In this document: positions 1 through 12,478 of the stretch, piece by piece
Position numbering within the stretch: the first letter of the stretch is position 1
Layout of the letters: every line of letters starts with the position of its first letter
Assembly: GCF_009727055.1 (NCBI RefSeq)
Contig: NC_052354.1
Location: 51,819,143-51,883,142, forward strand
Source of the DNA: Benincasa hispida
Taxonomy: Eukaryota; Streptophyta; Magnoliopsida; Cucurbitales; Cucurbitaceae
Length of the DNA stretch: 64,000 nt
Direction of reading: 5' to 3'
The notes under the pieces: generated by a model
Seen by the model: the letters and a program-made list of their open reading frames with translations, nothing else
Told to the model about the DNA's origin: nothing
Database searches by the model: none
Translations under genes and position numbers: made by a program

Positions 1-2335
1 AAGTGTATATTTGATCGACTTCATTAGATGTAAATTATAGGTTTTAATATGACATTAAAATATAAGTGTTATATGTTTAGTGGGATAGATTAAAATCTAT
101 AATCAAGAATTGAATGCAAACATAGGTCCAAATTATTTTTAAATGTTTAAAAAATTCACCTAGACTTATGTTGGAAGTATTTCTAATGAGATTAGAAATA
201 GGTTAATCTTTTAATTTGTTTTAGTAGGACTAAAATAAATTCCATTAAAAGATTAAATGATAAAATAATTGTCCATAAGGGACCTTTGTCTATGGAATGT
301 TCTATCTGGGTGGGGGTATTTAAACTGACGGAAACGAAACTCCTCCACTTGGGAATCAACTTGGAAGGTGAATTGAGCAAATATTTTATAAGCATGCAAT
401 AGATAATTGATTTTATTAAATAGTTTCATAAATAAAATCAAGTATTGTTAAAACATTCAGTATAAATGTTATATTGAGCAAATTAAGAACTTAGATTCGT
501 TAGCCGGAGTTTAACTAAGTATAATAAAACCCTAAAATAATGAATACTTTAGTGGGAGAAATAGTATATGGGATAAATATTAATTTTTAGCTCTCATGTC
601 CCTAAGAGTTCACACCGTGAGATCCATGCTCGGCTTCATGTCGCTCTAGGTGCGGTCTCCCTTCAGAAAGTGTTTGTATGGGTCAATACCAAGGTGAGTA
701 GGGAAACTATTCATAGTAAGTGGGAGAAGGACACGTGTCAACGTATCCTACGATCTCCTCTATTAGGTTGTACCGTGAGAGTCTTATGGTCTGCCTGCGT
801 GTTGTCCTGGAGTGACCATCCCTTCGAAGGGCCTGATCTTAGGATTCAGAACAATACAAACTCCAGTAGTGGATATGGTTTCTTAGGTTAATCTTCAACG
901 GTTGTCTTTCCTTATAGTGGCCTATTGAAGAGTACCTCTAGGATCTGAAAATGGTAGGGTCACACTTACGAGATGAATTAAGCTAGTTAGTGAATCTTTA
1001 ACCGAACAACGATAGCTAAAAACTATAGAAATAAGGGTTATTCTGGTATTAGTAATTAGTTGAGTTATCTCAATTTAGGGAATGGGTAGTTGATCACCCT
1101 TCGGTGGCTATTGCTCTAAACCTCTAAATTATCGCTGCAAAAACTAAATCGATAGTTTAATTAGGGTTCTTTGATTACTTGTTTTTGCTAATTGATTGGA
1201 TACTTTTTTTTTAATGGGTTAAAACAAATATAACTAATACGATTGTTCGTTATTCATTTCAGCATATCTTCCACAATCATTTTCTTACTTAAAAACAAAA
1301 AATTAACCGAAGAAAATTATGCGACGTTGAAATCTAACTTGAATATGATTCTAGTTATAGATGATCTACGATTCATCTTAATAGAGGAATGTCCTCCAAT
1401 CCCCGCTCTTAATGCATCCCAAACATTAAAGGATGCTTGTGACCGTTGGACGAAGGCCAATGACAAGGCCTGAGTCTATATCTTGGCAAGTTTGTACGAC
1501 GTTCTTACCAAGAAACACGAGGTTATGATCACAGCACGTCAGATCATGAAATCCCTCCAGGAGATGTTTGGACAACTGTCCTCTTAGATCTGAACAAGAC
1601 CCATAAGTACGTTTATAATGTGTGAAAAAAGGAAGGCCAATCAGTTAGGGAACATATTCTCGATTTGATGGTCTACTTCAATGTCACCAAGACGAAGGTG
1701 CGGTCACTGACGAGCAGAGTCAAGTTCCCTTTATTTTAGAATCTCTTTCAAATTGTTTTCTTCAATTCTGCAACAATGTGGTTATAAATAAAATAGAGTA
1801 CATCATAGCTACCCTCTTGAATGAGTTACAGACTTGTCAGTATTTTATGAAAAGTAAAGGATTGGTCGAAGGAGATGCAAATGTTGCCCATTTCAAGAAG
1901 TTCCACAAGGGTTCATTCTCTATAACTAAGTCTGTTCCATTATCTTCTGGCTCTAAGAAGATCCAAAAAAAGAAAGAAGGAAAAGGGAAGGCTCCTACTG
2001 CTGGAAAAGGCAAGGGCAAAGCCAAGGTGGCTAACAAGACAAATTCTTTCACTGTAATGTGGATGGTCACTAGAAACGTAATTGCCCTAAGTACCCCATT
2101 GAAAAGAAGAAAGAGAAGGAAGGTAAATATGATTTACTAGTCCTAGAAACTTATTTAGTAGAAAATGACCATAATATTTGGATACTTGATTCGGAAGCCA
2201 CTAATCATATTTGTTCTTATTTACAAGGAATTATTTCCTTCCAACAACTCGATGAGGGTGAAATGATGCTCAAGGTTGGAACAGGAGACGCCATTCAGCT
2301 CATGCAGTGGGAGCTGCAAAATTATTTTTTTGGAA
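1..2335 (+). mobile_element. Copia retrotransposon fragment: leader, gag, protease start
   Basis: This is the internal 5' part of a Ty1/copia element that enters the window from the left. Positions 1-1240 are untranslated leader and align by eye, block by block, with the leader of element A at about 36980-40160 (for example the 'cacctagacttatgtt' and 'gggacctttgtct' words). The coding part starts near 1240 and breaks off near 2335, just after the protease start. No 5' LTR is visible, and integrase, RT and RNase H are missing. Stops and frame changes show it is dead. Same family as element A at 33470; the family call rests on the shared leader and the gag. Confidence 0.8.
1243..2335 (+). pseudogene. 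Broken copia gag and protease start
   Basis: Gag is the structural protein that packages retrotransposon RNA. The reading can be followed in pieces: a UBN2/gag-like start (LTEENYATLKSNL, then FILIEECPPIPALNAS), a middle part at about 1480-1740 only after frame changes, and a basic linker at 1778-2070 rich in Lys and Gly ahead of a degenerate CCHC region. At about 2175-2240 the protease start reads WILDSEATNHIC, where the family has D-S-G, so the catalytic triplet is altered. The same gag recurs at 40171-40790 in element A, which supports the assignment. Several stops and at least two frame changes; not functional. Confidence 0.75.
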
Positions 2336-2890
2336 ATAGATACCCGTGTTTGGAAAACTTATATATAGCTTCTAAAATTTAAATAAGGGTTATTTAATTA
2401 ATTAACATCAAGGGTAAAAAGGGAGATGCTTAGAGAAGAAGGGGTAAACCCTTTTCTATATATAATCATCCTATTAGCCTATTTAGGGTAAGATTGGGTT
2501 TTATGAAAAACTTACCCTAGCCTCCATAGAAAGATTTCCTCTCTACAATTCATCTCTACAATCTCTCTACCTCTTCCTCTTCCAAAGGTTGGAGACCGCT
2601 CATCCAAATCTTGGAATCCTTGAGAATAACAAGGTTTTTTTTCTTGTGGTTGTGTCAGTGATCGTTTAGGACACAATCATGCGAAGATCAAGAGGAATTT
2701 TGAGGGGCTTGGAGTCTACAAAGGTAATAATGGTTCTTCCCTTTTGTTTATTCCTTCTTGAAGCATGTTGTAATATGTAATGTATGTTGTTTATCCTATT
2801 TATATTCTGTTTAGCTTGTTTTTTTTTTCTTTAAAAATGGAAAAATCGAATGCAAGACGATCCTAACGCTTCCGCTTGGGATTCGATCCC
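2336..2890 (+). repeat. 3' part of a copia-type LTR
   Basis: It joins the broken protease abruptly. It has a TATA-like word (tatatataat near 2459), pyrimidine-rich sequence after it, and ends in 'cgcttccgct', the word also found near the ends of the other copia LTRs here (for example 57865 and reversed near 40800). I read it as the promoter/R/U5 part of an LTR. Exact boundaries cannot be fixed. Confidence 0.5.
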
Positions 2891-3165
2891 TACAGTAGTG
2901 TCACCAGGATAAGGCACCTAACCTTATCCATATACTATAGATCATTTAGGTTATCATTTAAACATGATCCACTTGTATCTCAACCACATACATGTTTAAG
3001 TTACATAAAATAACCTTAGATCTTTCTTTAATGGATTATAACACATATAAAATAAATCAACCAGTATTTCAAATAGCACATAACTATGAGGCTTTAGGGC
3101 ATATACTTCCCAACCATGTTTAATTTATATAAAATAACCTTAAATCTTTCTTTTTCGAGATCCAC
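2891..3165 (-). repeat. 5' part of a copia LTR, reversed
   Basis: On the minus strand this carries the conserved LTR start block 'atgccctaaagcctc', a stretch 'catgtttaa', and 'ccttatcctggtgacac', the same order as in the LTRs at 33470, 53777, 47395 (reversed) and 61905 (reversed). About 45 bases recur in modified form at 2985-3030 and 3111-3160, suggesting a small internal duplication or two abutting fragments. Confidence 0.6.
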
Positions 3166-3479
3166 CTACCCATACATGTGCATAAATCTTGAAAATGGGG
3201 CATTTTTTTAGGGAAAAATTTTGGACCAATCACAAATTGCTATGTCATTTACCATATTAATGATAAAATTACAAATAATTGAATTTAGGACAAATAAAAG
3301 TTGATATATGTACCAAATTGAAATTGAAGACATAAATTGACAAATTTCGATGATGCTACATGTTTTCATTATAACTATTGAATTCAATAAAATTAGTTCG
3401 GTCTAATTTGATATTATTGTTTGGGCTAAAGTCAAATTGAGCCTAAAAATATGCTTAATTTGACGCAAATGTAAAGTAA

Positions 3480-3900
3480 GGCCAAAGTCTAATTAGTTGG
3501 GTCTAAAGGCATGGTCCATGGACCAACGAAGCCCAAGCCTACGCAAAATCTATCTGAGAACTCTATAAATAGAGGATTCTCTTCATTTGAGAGACAAAAA
3601 ATTTTGCAAAATTCTACGCTCCAGAGAGCCCAGAGAGAATTATTCCAACATTAGAGACTCCCAGACTCCTGAAGCTACACACTTTTTGAACAAGTCTTTT
3701 AAAGATACAAAGATTCTTCCAAAACTTCGACTTCAAGAACATCATGCGCTCTACTTCCTCAAATCAAGCATACACGTTCAACCAAGTGAGAGTCAGAGGA
3801 TCAAGTACTAGAGATCGAATCACATCGCATCAAATCAACAAAAACACAAATTCAACTCCACGAAATAAGTTTCCCTGGAAACCTCATGCAAACAACGATT
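3480..3900 (+). repeat. Possible LTR/TRIM-like fragment with TATA box
   Basis: A strong TATA word (ctataaatag, 3563-3572) is followed by a transcribed-leader-like, pyrimidine- and AC-rich stretch without a convincing reading frame, an arrangement typical of a plant LTR or TRIM U3-R junction. A 14-bp perfect palindrome TGGTCCATGGACCA lies upstream at 3512-3525. I found no matching second copy in the window, no primer site and no target duplication, so this could also be a solitary promoter of an unannotated transcript. Confidence 0.35.
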
Positions 3901-4074
3901 AGTTTATTGAAAATGGGATAAACGTACCACCAAGTATAAAAATTTTAAGTGGGAAGCTTTTTTTTTTCTTTACCTCAAAATTAAGTTTGGTTGTTTTCAA
4001 ATATAAAAAATGACCTAACTTATTTATCAATATAGTAAAATTTCATTGTTGATCAGTGGATTAGTGATAGACAC

Positions 4075-4109
4075 TGATAGACATCTATCACTGGTATAGA
4101 TGTCTATCA
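4075..4109. repeat. Perfect 14-bp inverted repeat with 7-nt loop
   Basis: TGATAGACATCTAT at 4075-4088 is exactly complementary to ATAGATGTCTATCA at 4096-4109, separated by CACTGGT. The surroundings (4060-4125) carry more 'tgatagac/tctatca' words, so this may be part of a small repeat built from that word. Confidence 0.75.
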
Positions 4110-4745
4110 ATATTTATCACGAATAGATAATAATATTTTTTTATATTTAAAAATATTTTTAGCGACTTTGTCATTTAAAACAACCTAACTTCTCAATAAA
4201 AAAATTTCACTCACGTTTAAAATTTACCGGGTTAAAAACAGTTGTTTTTTCAAGGGAAAAAAAAGATAGAAAATTAAACCATTTCCATTTGAACTTGATT
4301 GGACGGTTGAAATATAACATGACAAAATGATTGTATTTTGTCGACAAATTGCAGCAAGAAATATCTAAAATTATTTATGTGGCTGTGGGCTTTGTTACGT
4401 TAAAACTGGGCCCAGGTCCTACCAGCATTTTATGAAAGTTTTGTTATTTTCGTAATTTTGTTATCGTACGAGGTTGACGATGACATTTCATTTTTGTCGT
4501 CTTCTGAATCTTTGATGGCCTTACTACAAATCTAAGTCAACATTATAATAATCTGTTCTAGATATGGAATACTTTAGAAATAGTAAATACTTTGATACCT
4601 TTAACAAATAGTAAATATTGTGACAAATAGAAAGAGAGAAGATACATAGAAAATAGTGTTTATGAAAGACAATAAGTACAATAGCAAATAGTATTTCAAG
4701 AAATTTATTATACTTAATTGTAAAGTATAAATTATTGTAATTATT

Positions 4746-4835
4746 GCCAACAAGAATATAGCTCAACTGACATAGTGTTTGTACTGTCGGTTTCAAGATT
4801 TGAGGTTTGATTCTCTCACCCCATACTTTAATTAC
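4746..4835 (+). repeat. tRNA-derived SINE-like copy 1
   Basis: An A-box-like word (tatagctcaactgac, near 4757) is followed about 45 bases later by a B-box-like word (ggtttgattctctc, 4804-4817), the spacing of an RNA polymerase III promoter. It resembles the copy at 4978-5060 base by base over much of this span. No clear target duplication or tail. A degraded tRNA pseudogene is the alternative. Confidence 0.45.
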
Positions 4836-4977
4836 AATATATATTTTTTAAAACAATATTGTAATCATCACTATTATATTTGAAGTCCTGGTGAGTAATA
4901 GTCCACTCCACTAACTTTAAGTGGTAAAACCAAAATTAGATATTTCATTTTATTCTTAACACAAATTATACACAGTT

Positions 4978-5060
4978 AGCCAAAGCGAATATAGTTTAAC
5001 GGGCATACGGATATATTAGCGATGAAGAGGGTTTGTGGTTCGAATCCCTCTACCTCTATT
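4978..5060 (+). repeat. tRNA-derived SINE-like copy 2
   Basis: A-box-like 'tatagtttaacggg' near 4991 and a near-canonical B box 'ggttcgaatccc' near 5038 form an internal Pol III promoter. It shares the 'gaatatag' lead-in and spacing with copy 1 about 230 bases away. No cloverleaf with paired acceptor arms can be drawn, so I do not call a tRNA gene. Confidence 0.5.
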
Positions 5061-5639
5061 GTACTAAAAAATTGTACACACTTATGAGTCTCTCTCATGG
5101 TTTGATAGTGATTGTTTTGTTATACAAATTACTATGACTTTCTTTCTATAAACCGAAAAGGCAAAACGAATAGTTGTTATTGGAACGTGGTGAAAGTCTC
5201 ATATATTTCTCTCTCTCTATATTGGTATAGATTATTTAAATGATATGAAGCTTTTTTATGGTTTCAAAAGTTAAACCATGATATTTATATTCAAAGTGAA
5301 TAATATCATATAATTAATTGTAAAGATATGTTGAGAGTTATCGTTATCCGAAGTGTCGTTTTTAGTTTCTCTTTCAATTTATCCGCACATACACACATGT
5401 ATGAAGATTTTTTTTTTTTTTTTTTTTTTTGTATTTTTCTGATATATTTTGGAATTGAAAGTTAATATATTAAAAGACTTGAAAAGTGAAATTTCCCATT
5501 CTTATAAAAATATGATGCCCTCCATTTAAAAAAGATTCTCTCCAAACGTGACCAAATTGACGAATGAAAATTGAATGATAAGCTTCTAATGTTGAACATG
5601 TGAAAAGTATCACAAACTTTCATTGAAAATCTTATCCAA

Positions 5640-5785
5640 AATAATAATAATAATAATAACTACTTCACGACGAGTCAAAGAAAAAACGGGAGAAATTTGA
5701 CTAAATAGTTTATTTTTTGAAATATTTGTAAATACATATGTTTGTAGAACTAATTGCACCAATATATACATATACATACATATAT

Positions 5786-5816
<31 letters not shown>

Positions 5817-5817
5817 A
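5640..5817. repeat. Microsatellites (AAT)n and (AT)n/(ACAT)n
   Basis: About seven AAT units lie near 5640-5660, and a mixed ATAC/ATAT run near 5760-5817. These are simple length-variable tracts; short frames translated across them are artefacts. Confidence 0.9.
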
Positions 5818-7197
5818 TTTTGAAATATAAATTTTAAACGATAAAAGTTTTGCATGTCAAATTAGTTAGATCAGTCACATCACATAGCGACATAAATATA
5901 TTTATAAATTTGATTTACTATTTAGAATTTATTCTTTCATTGTTGATAGATTGAAACTAAAGATTTTTTATTTTCACAATAGTAACTAATAAATTTAATT
6001 TCATTTTATAGCATATGATATCCCATATAAATTAAGAAATTCATTTCATTAATTTTATTTCTTTTGTTAGACTTTTAGTTCACTTGATGGTTTTCACTGT
6101 CCTTACTCTTTTTGTTATTTTTCTCAGTTTTTTTCTTAGATAAGTATAATTGTTAGGATAGTCGAAATACTAACTATAGATATTATTGAAATTAATAAAT
6201 TAAAATATGCAAGAAAAAAAATTAACATATAAAAATAAACTAAGAATGGTAGCATTCAATTTAATTACTTTTATATTAAACTGAATTTTAAATACCTAAA
6301 CTTAATTGGATTTATATATTTTAAAGGTTAAGGGCCATTTTTATGATATAATGAGACCTTTCTCAAGGTCTCTACCAATAGTGAGGAGAAAAAAAAAAAA
6401 GGAAAAAACAATCAATCATATCAAATTATTTGTGGTTGTACTAAAGAAAGAAAAATAGTACAAAATTCAACCTACCACATCTAGTTGCCTCTAAAATGTA
6501 TTAACCACAACTCATTTTCTACTTTTAAATTAAAAAATAATTATTAAAAAAATAATACGTTAGATTTTTTTAATACATAGTTGGTTTATAGATTTAAACC
6601 TCTAACCTAAAAAAACTTATATATCAATTAAAACACCTAACACCTAATTCATGTTTTTAGATCAAATAAATCAAGACAACCCCAATAAAATTCAACTCCC
6701 ACATAATAGCAATTGACATATATAACTTCATACTAAATTGGAGATTTAAATCTTTATAGATGCAACCAAAACTTACAATAAAGAAAAACCGAACCAACTA
6801 AATTTAAACATAATTACTTATATTTTTTTTCATGATTTAAACATAAATTAATCAAACAAAGCGGATTACACCTTTACTTACATTAAATTTCAATTACCTT
6901 TCACTCATTAGTATTAAAAAAACATTCTTAACTCCTAAAATTAGATGGACTAAATTGACGTAATATAGCCTAAAAATACAAGTTTAAATTTATATTTACA
7001 TTCTAATTTTGATTAATAAAAAAGGTTTTAATTAAATCCCATCAATATTAGCCATGTGAAGGCCCAACGAAGAATTTTAACCGTACAAAGAAGAAATAAC
7101 GACGACTCAAAGCCACTACTCCTTAATCCAATATTAATGACAAAAATGCTCCTCAATCTATTGTCCTTATTCGTAATTTCATCCTCCATCCACGGAA

Positions 7198-7207
7198 TAT
7201 ATATAAA
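7198..7207 (+). promoter_or_regulatory. TATA box of the 7295 gene
   Basis: The word tatatataaa lies 88 bases ahead of the ATG at 7295, giving a predicted start of transcription near 7230 and a short leader. It is the only strong TATA word just ahead of this frame. A GGCCCA word, often seen in promoters of plant growth-related genes, lies near 7061. The link to the gene is inference from position. Confidence 0.6.
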
Positions 7208-7294
7208 CCCCCAAACTGCCCCTTCTTTTTGCTGAGCACCATCATTATTATTCGATTCTGACGTTTTTTTGTAACCCCGTTTTTCAGTTATCAA

Positions 7295-7777
7295 ATGGAC
7301 GATTCGAACGAACACAAAGGAAATTCCTCGCCGTCGTCTCTGAAGGAGATGCTCAAATCTTCTCTGTGTTTATCTTGTTGCCTCCGTAAGCACCGGAATG
7401 GCCATCATCATCACCATCACCACCACCACCATCACCGGCGGATGTCAATTTCCTCCGACGGCGATTCGCCTGGACCGCTTATGAGGTGTTCCTCTGCCAA
7501 GGATAAATCCAGATCTCGTGAGAGTCCTGAGATCAAGGATCGACGTCCTCATTTCATTTCGCGACTCGGTCGCCATGGACGTCGTCACTCTGCTTCCGCT
7601 GATTTCCGCTACGATGCGCTTAGTTACGCGCTCAATTTCGATGAAGGATACGATGAAGGCCATGTTGATGATGACTTTCCTCTCAGAAATTTCTCCTCTA
7701 GGTTACCGGCTTCTCCGCGGAAATCCTCGCCGTCTTCGTCAAATGCGTCGAGGGAGATGATCACGGCGTTTAGTTAA
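7295..7777 (+). CDS. Short plant protein of unknown function with His11 run
   Basis: A 160-residue single-exon frame and the only intact host-like gene seen. Its base composition is clearly richer in G+C than the flanks and it lacks transposon motifs. Features: a polar start with a Ser/Lys stretch (residues 11-22), a Cys-rich CLSCCLRKH segment (25-33), 11 consecutive histidines (37-47), basic Ser/Arg sequence (66-100), then a core FRYDALSYALNFDEG (104-118), and FPLRNFSSRLPASP (128-141) before a Ser-rich tail. No signal peptide or membrane helix. I recognise the RYD-LSYALNFD pattern as common to small plant-specific proteins of unknown role, but cannot name the family with certainty. The first in-frame ATG fits the TATA box; the stop is TAA. 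Likely soluble; no function is claimed. Confidence 0.8.
   Translation: MDDSNEHKGNSSPSSLKEMLKSSLCLSCCLRKHRNGHHHHHHHHHHHRRMSISSDGDSPGPLMRCSSAKDKSRSRESPEIKDRRPHFISRLGRHGRRHSASADFRYDALSYALNFDEGYDEGHVDDDFPLRNFSSRLPASPRKSSPSSSNASREMITAFS
7403..7436 (+). repeat. CAT/CAC histidine-codon repeat
   Basis: A run of CAT and CAC codons encodes 11 histidines inside the 7295 gene. Codons are mixed, which slows slippage, so the length may be kept by selection, but simple repeat expansion explains it as well. Confidence 0.9.
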
Positions 7778-10700
7778 TTAATCGAATAATTCGTAGAGGC
7801 GTTTCGTGGTTTAATTCGCGGCCGATCGTTAATAATTACAGCAAACGGTACGGTGTGGTTATACTTATGAACGACGAGGTTCAATGGAACGGAAGCGATC
7901 GAATTCCAAAAGGTACATTTCGCCAGATTTTCAATACACAAATCCTCTGGAAATGCGTTTTGGTTTTGCGTAACTTTTTCTTCATGGAAATACCACATAT
8001 ATATATATAAGTGCGTGCCTGTGTTTATATAACATATTCGGATTTTGCAACATAGTTTTCATATTGTTCTTGTTTAATATATATAATGTGATCTAAATCT
8101 TATCTCGTTCTGGTTTGGGAAATATTCTATCTCGTTAACTTTTCCTTTAAATTTCCAGAGTTATGAACGCGAATGTTCGTATGCCTTTTGCCGATCTTAC
8201 ACAAGTTTGCTTCACTTCTTTAAGTTAAATCATGAACAAAACGATCAAAGAAATTTTATAGATTGACGGAGAGTGAGTTCGTATTTTCCTTTTCTACCAA
8301 GAAATCCAAATAGCAACTCCTTTCATTCTGAAGAACGACTGAATTTTATTCCAATAAATAAATTCATAAATATTGCTTTAATAATGTTTGAATCTTACTA
8401 AATAAATGATTGAATCACAATCAACATAATATTTTTTTTTTATACAATAGGATAGAGGAATTCAACTACAAACTTCATGATTTGAACAATGCTCTATTGA
8501 TTAGGATGAACATACATCCAATACAACCAATATAAAGTATGTTTTAGTTAAAAAAAAAAAAAAAACTCTAGAAAAACTGTTTTGAAGTTTGAACTCAAAT
8601 AGTTGTTATAAAAAGAATTATATAAATAATTAAATTGATGCGAATTGGTACTTGGCATGTGTAGGTTTATTATTTCACATGTATAATCAATGATGCTTTT
8701 TTTTTCTTAGTAATAATTGATTTTTCAGCCATTATTAAAAAAAATATGACACTGAATATATTTTAAAAGAAAATACTGATCTGCACCTTAAGACACTTAT
8801 GTATATTTTAGTTAATCGTTCATATAATTTGTCAAAGGACAAATTCCTTTTATTTATTTTAAAATATTTTTATTTTATATATTTGGCGCATCTTTAAGAT
8901 TTTAGTTTTCAAATTCTAAAAATCTCTAAGAAGATGGTTGGGACAAGGATTATCTCAAACTATAATAATCATCTCTTTCTAACTATATAAGTATCATATT
9001 TTCCTTTTTCTATCTACAGAAAGTATCTTTTTAATTTTTTTTTTAAAAATAAAAAATAAAAATTGACCTATATCAATTTTTTATTGAATACAGTACGGGT
9101 TGCACATGAGATAGTGTATCCTACTTGCACGTAAGTTTAGTTTTCATTGGTAAAGCAAAAGTTGAATCGAGGGCTATTAAAGACTTTTTCATTTTTATTT
9201 GTTGAAAGGCAAAGAAGCTTTTCTTTTTCTTTTTTTTTTTTAATAAATTTTTTTAAAAAATTATTTCTCTGCAGCCATTTTTTTTAAAATTTTTTTTTTA
9301 TCATTCATTGGAGTGATAGTTACGATTTAGTTAGATTCTCTGCTCTGTCCTTTTTTTCTGAACCAATCTCTGTTCTTTTTCCTAATTTTATATAAGAAGA
9401 AAAACTTTAAAATGTTCTCAGGAAAGAAGAAAAAAAAAGTTTATTACATAGCAGACAATTAATTAGGCACCACGAAGATGGAATAGCTAAGTACCAAGGT
9501 ATTTTTTGGTATTTTTTTTTCATGCATGAATTTCTGTAGTTTTATTCGAAGATTAAAATATCGATGTCGATATTGACATCAATATTTCAATTTTATGGAT
9601 ATATCTATGAATATTTATGTAATCATGAATTTTATAAAATTTATTTAAATTAATAATTAAATTTTTACTTTCAAACTAAGTTATGAATATTATTATTCGT
9701 ATGATATTGAACTAAATAGATGACATTTTCTATGTTTTACAAGTATTAATAAAAAATGTTAAAGATATTCATGATTATTTAATGTCAATATCGAACTCTT
9801 CGATTTACAATGTATGACATATCAACGTATATTTTCATCCTTGATTATACGTATATTTTTTTTAGTACAACAAATGTAAATTGAGATTTGAACCTCTAAT
9901 TACTAAGAAAAAAAATGACCCTATTGAGATTTTTTCTTCTAAATAGTAATCCACCCACAAAAGAAGAAGAATAAAAACTTCACATAAGGTTAGAATTTTT
10001 AAAATGTTTAAAAGGCTTTTCTTAATACAATAGACTTAGAATTTCTATGTTACAAGAAAATGTATATGTATGTAATTTATCGTCGAGTTATTTCACATTG
10101 ACCACCTGTTTTTATTGTTATTTCTATTATATTATTTTAAAAAAAAAAGCTATTTTAATATATTAATTTACTTGAACTAAATTCAATTTTCAAAATTGGA
10201 AAAACAAAGTATGAAGAAAATACGACATATATTATATCAAATGGAGTTTTAAAAAATTTAATAACATCTCACTAAAATTTTTTAAGATCACTTTTGTTTA
10301 TATCCAACTAAATACTACCAAAATTTTGAAACCTATAGGCTGAACTCATTTTTAACAATTTTCAAACCTCCCTCTAAAAATAATGTATATATTTAAAGGG
10401 ATAATACTTATTCAATGCTCTCCTTTCTTACACACTAAAAATAAAATAGAGGAATCGATTAAACAAAGTGTCACATGACACACTGTTATTGAATACTGTC
10501 TAAATGGTACAATAAATGAGTTTTTTTTTTCTATTCAAAATGTTTGTACACACTCACTATGACCAAAAAAAAAAAAATTCACATATTTTTTGTTTTAGCA
10601 TTTTTTTAAAAAATATTATATATACTATTATCAATGTAAGGGTGGAATTATTGTATTAATTAGTTCAACTAGGTTTAAGTTCAAATTTTATGAATTTGAT

Positions 10701-11213
10701 AATGGCACTATTATCATTATCTTTTTGAGCCTAAAATGGATGGTCAATCATTAAAACATTTTGGAAAATTTTTAATAATTTAACTACTAAAGCATTCGAA
10801 TATATAAATAATATCGATCAAGATATCAACTTAGACATAATTTCACGGTCAAAAGATCTTCAACTCTATTTTCAAGTTTAAAATTGTTGTAACTTCTAAA
10901 TTAATCGTTGTTGAATATATTTTTAGAAAAATAAACTGTCATATAGAGTAATCAAGCATTTGATAAAATTCAAACTTAAAAATAAAAACGTAAACTAAGG
11001 GGGGATAAAATAGAACTTTAAAAAAAGTAAGCTAGGAGAACCATGATTTTTTTTGGAAATCAATCTCAAAAGCTACCTTACTTAGATTTTAGTAATTTAT
11101 GTAATTCAATACAACAAAATGGTTCTTCGTAACTCTAAAAAAATGTCATAATCACACTTCGTGACTCTTTTTTTAGTTTTGGAATCTACCATAAAAAAAG
11201 TGTATAAATGATA

Positions 11214-11247
11214 CATGAAAAATCAATCATTATTGATTGTTTCATGA
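11214..11247. repeat. Imperfect hairpin
   Basis: CATGAAAAATCAATCA and TGATTGTTTCATG face each other around a short loop, with a small bulge. It lies beside the TGTCA-word cluster and could be part of a transposon end. Confidence 0.5.
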
Positions 11248-12478
11248 CTTTTTAATTCAGTCAATAATAAACATTTGTTGACATTTATTACTTATCACGA
11301 CAATATTTTCTTGTCAATAAATGTCTCAGAAGTTGACTTTTTCTGTAAATTAAACATACATTAAAATCTGTCACAAAAACATTAATAATGTCACATTTAC
11401 AGTGTCAATAATGCCTTAATTGTGACACTTGTCATTGGAATGTAACAAATGCTTTTAATCATAGATAACTATTTGTTTAATACATGGTATTATACCTATA
11501 ATTCATCCAATTTTGACATAAAATATGTACACAAATATAAATATGAACTTTCATATATAACAATGATGATTGTACATTAATACAAGGAAACTATTTCCGA
11601 CGAAACTAGTAACCAAACTTTGATTTAGTTGTTTACAAAGAAACTAAATACAACTAAGTGTTAAGCACTATCCCAAAAAAAAAAAAAAAAACACAAATAA
11701 ATAAGTGGTTTCTTGGCTTCAATGTGCTTCTCCAATCCCTAGTAAAAAAACAACATTCATTTTAGAACTCAGCCCAATACATCAATGCCAACAATTATAA
11801 CATTATTTCATTAATTAGTTACACATTTTTAATGTTTTCAATCTACCCAACTTATTAAACATAAAAGAAGGTATCATGTTTAAAATATTGATGTCATTAA
11901 ATTTTTTATCTACAAACAAACTAACAAAAGTTTCATTCATATCACATAGTCAAAATATACATCCACTCATAATACATCATACAAAACATTCTTCATGCTC
12001 AAAAGAGATGTTCTTACCTTGACAAGAACCTTAAAACTCAATTTGAACACATTGAAACAATCTGGAACTACAGACAAAATGTTTAATTTTAAACTTAATT
12101 AGAAATCTTGAAATACAATCAAATTTAATTAGAAGTAAAATGCATCATGCCTATCATCCAAAATCACAACAACATAATCAACGCAAAGCTCATTACAAAA
12201 CCATAAAATTTATAGACATATACATGTGACATCTTATAATTAATTAAGTAAAAGAAAACAACATACTAATATTAAACAAACAAATTTGGATTCTGCTTAC
12301 TTATGTGCTTCTAAAACTAATACAAACTATCCTAAAAAAAAAAAAGTTTAAAGATTAAAATTCAATTTTAAGACTTTGATCAATTTTGAATAGATCTAAA
12401 CGAATTCAACTTTTATGATCAACAATCTAAGTAACTAAACTAAGGAAAAACTCTAGAATCAGATTTAAAGTTACTAAA

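Larger units (their letters stand above)
3166..7190. other. AT-rich spacer, no gene seen
   Basis: No open reading frame here looks like protein. Contents: a promoter-like stretch near 3563, a palindrome at 3512-3525, an inverted repeat at 4075-4109, two SINE-like copies near 4750 and 4980, a poly-T run at 5409-5430, an (AAT)n run near 5640-5660 and an AT/ACAT microsatellite near 5760-5817. The short frames present are low-complexity translations of AT-rich DNA. Confidence 0.7.

Noticed and set aside
4978..5060. Functional tRNA gene
   Set aside because: A and B boxes are visible but acceptor and anticodon stems cannot be paired.
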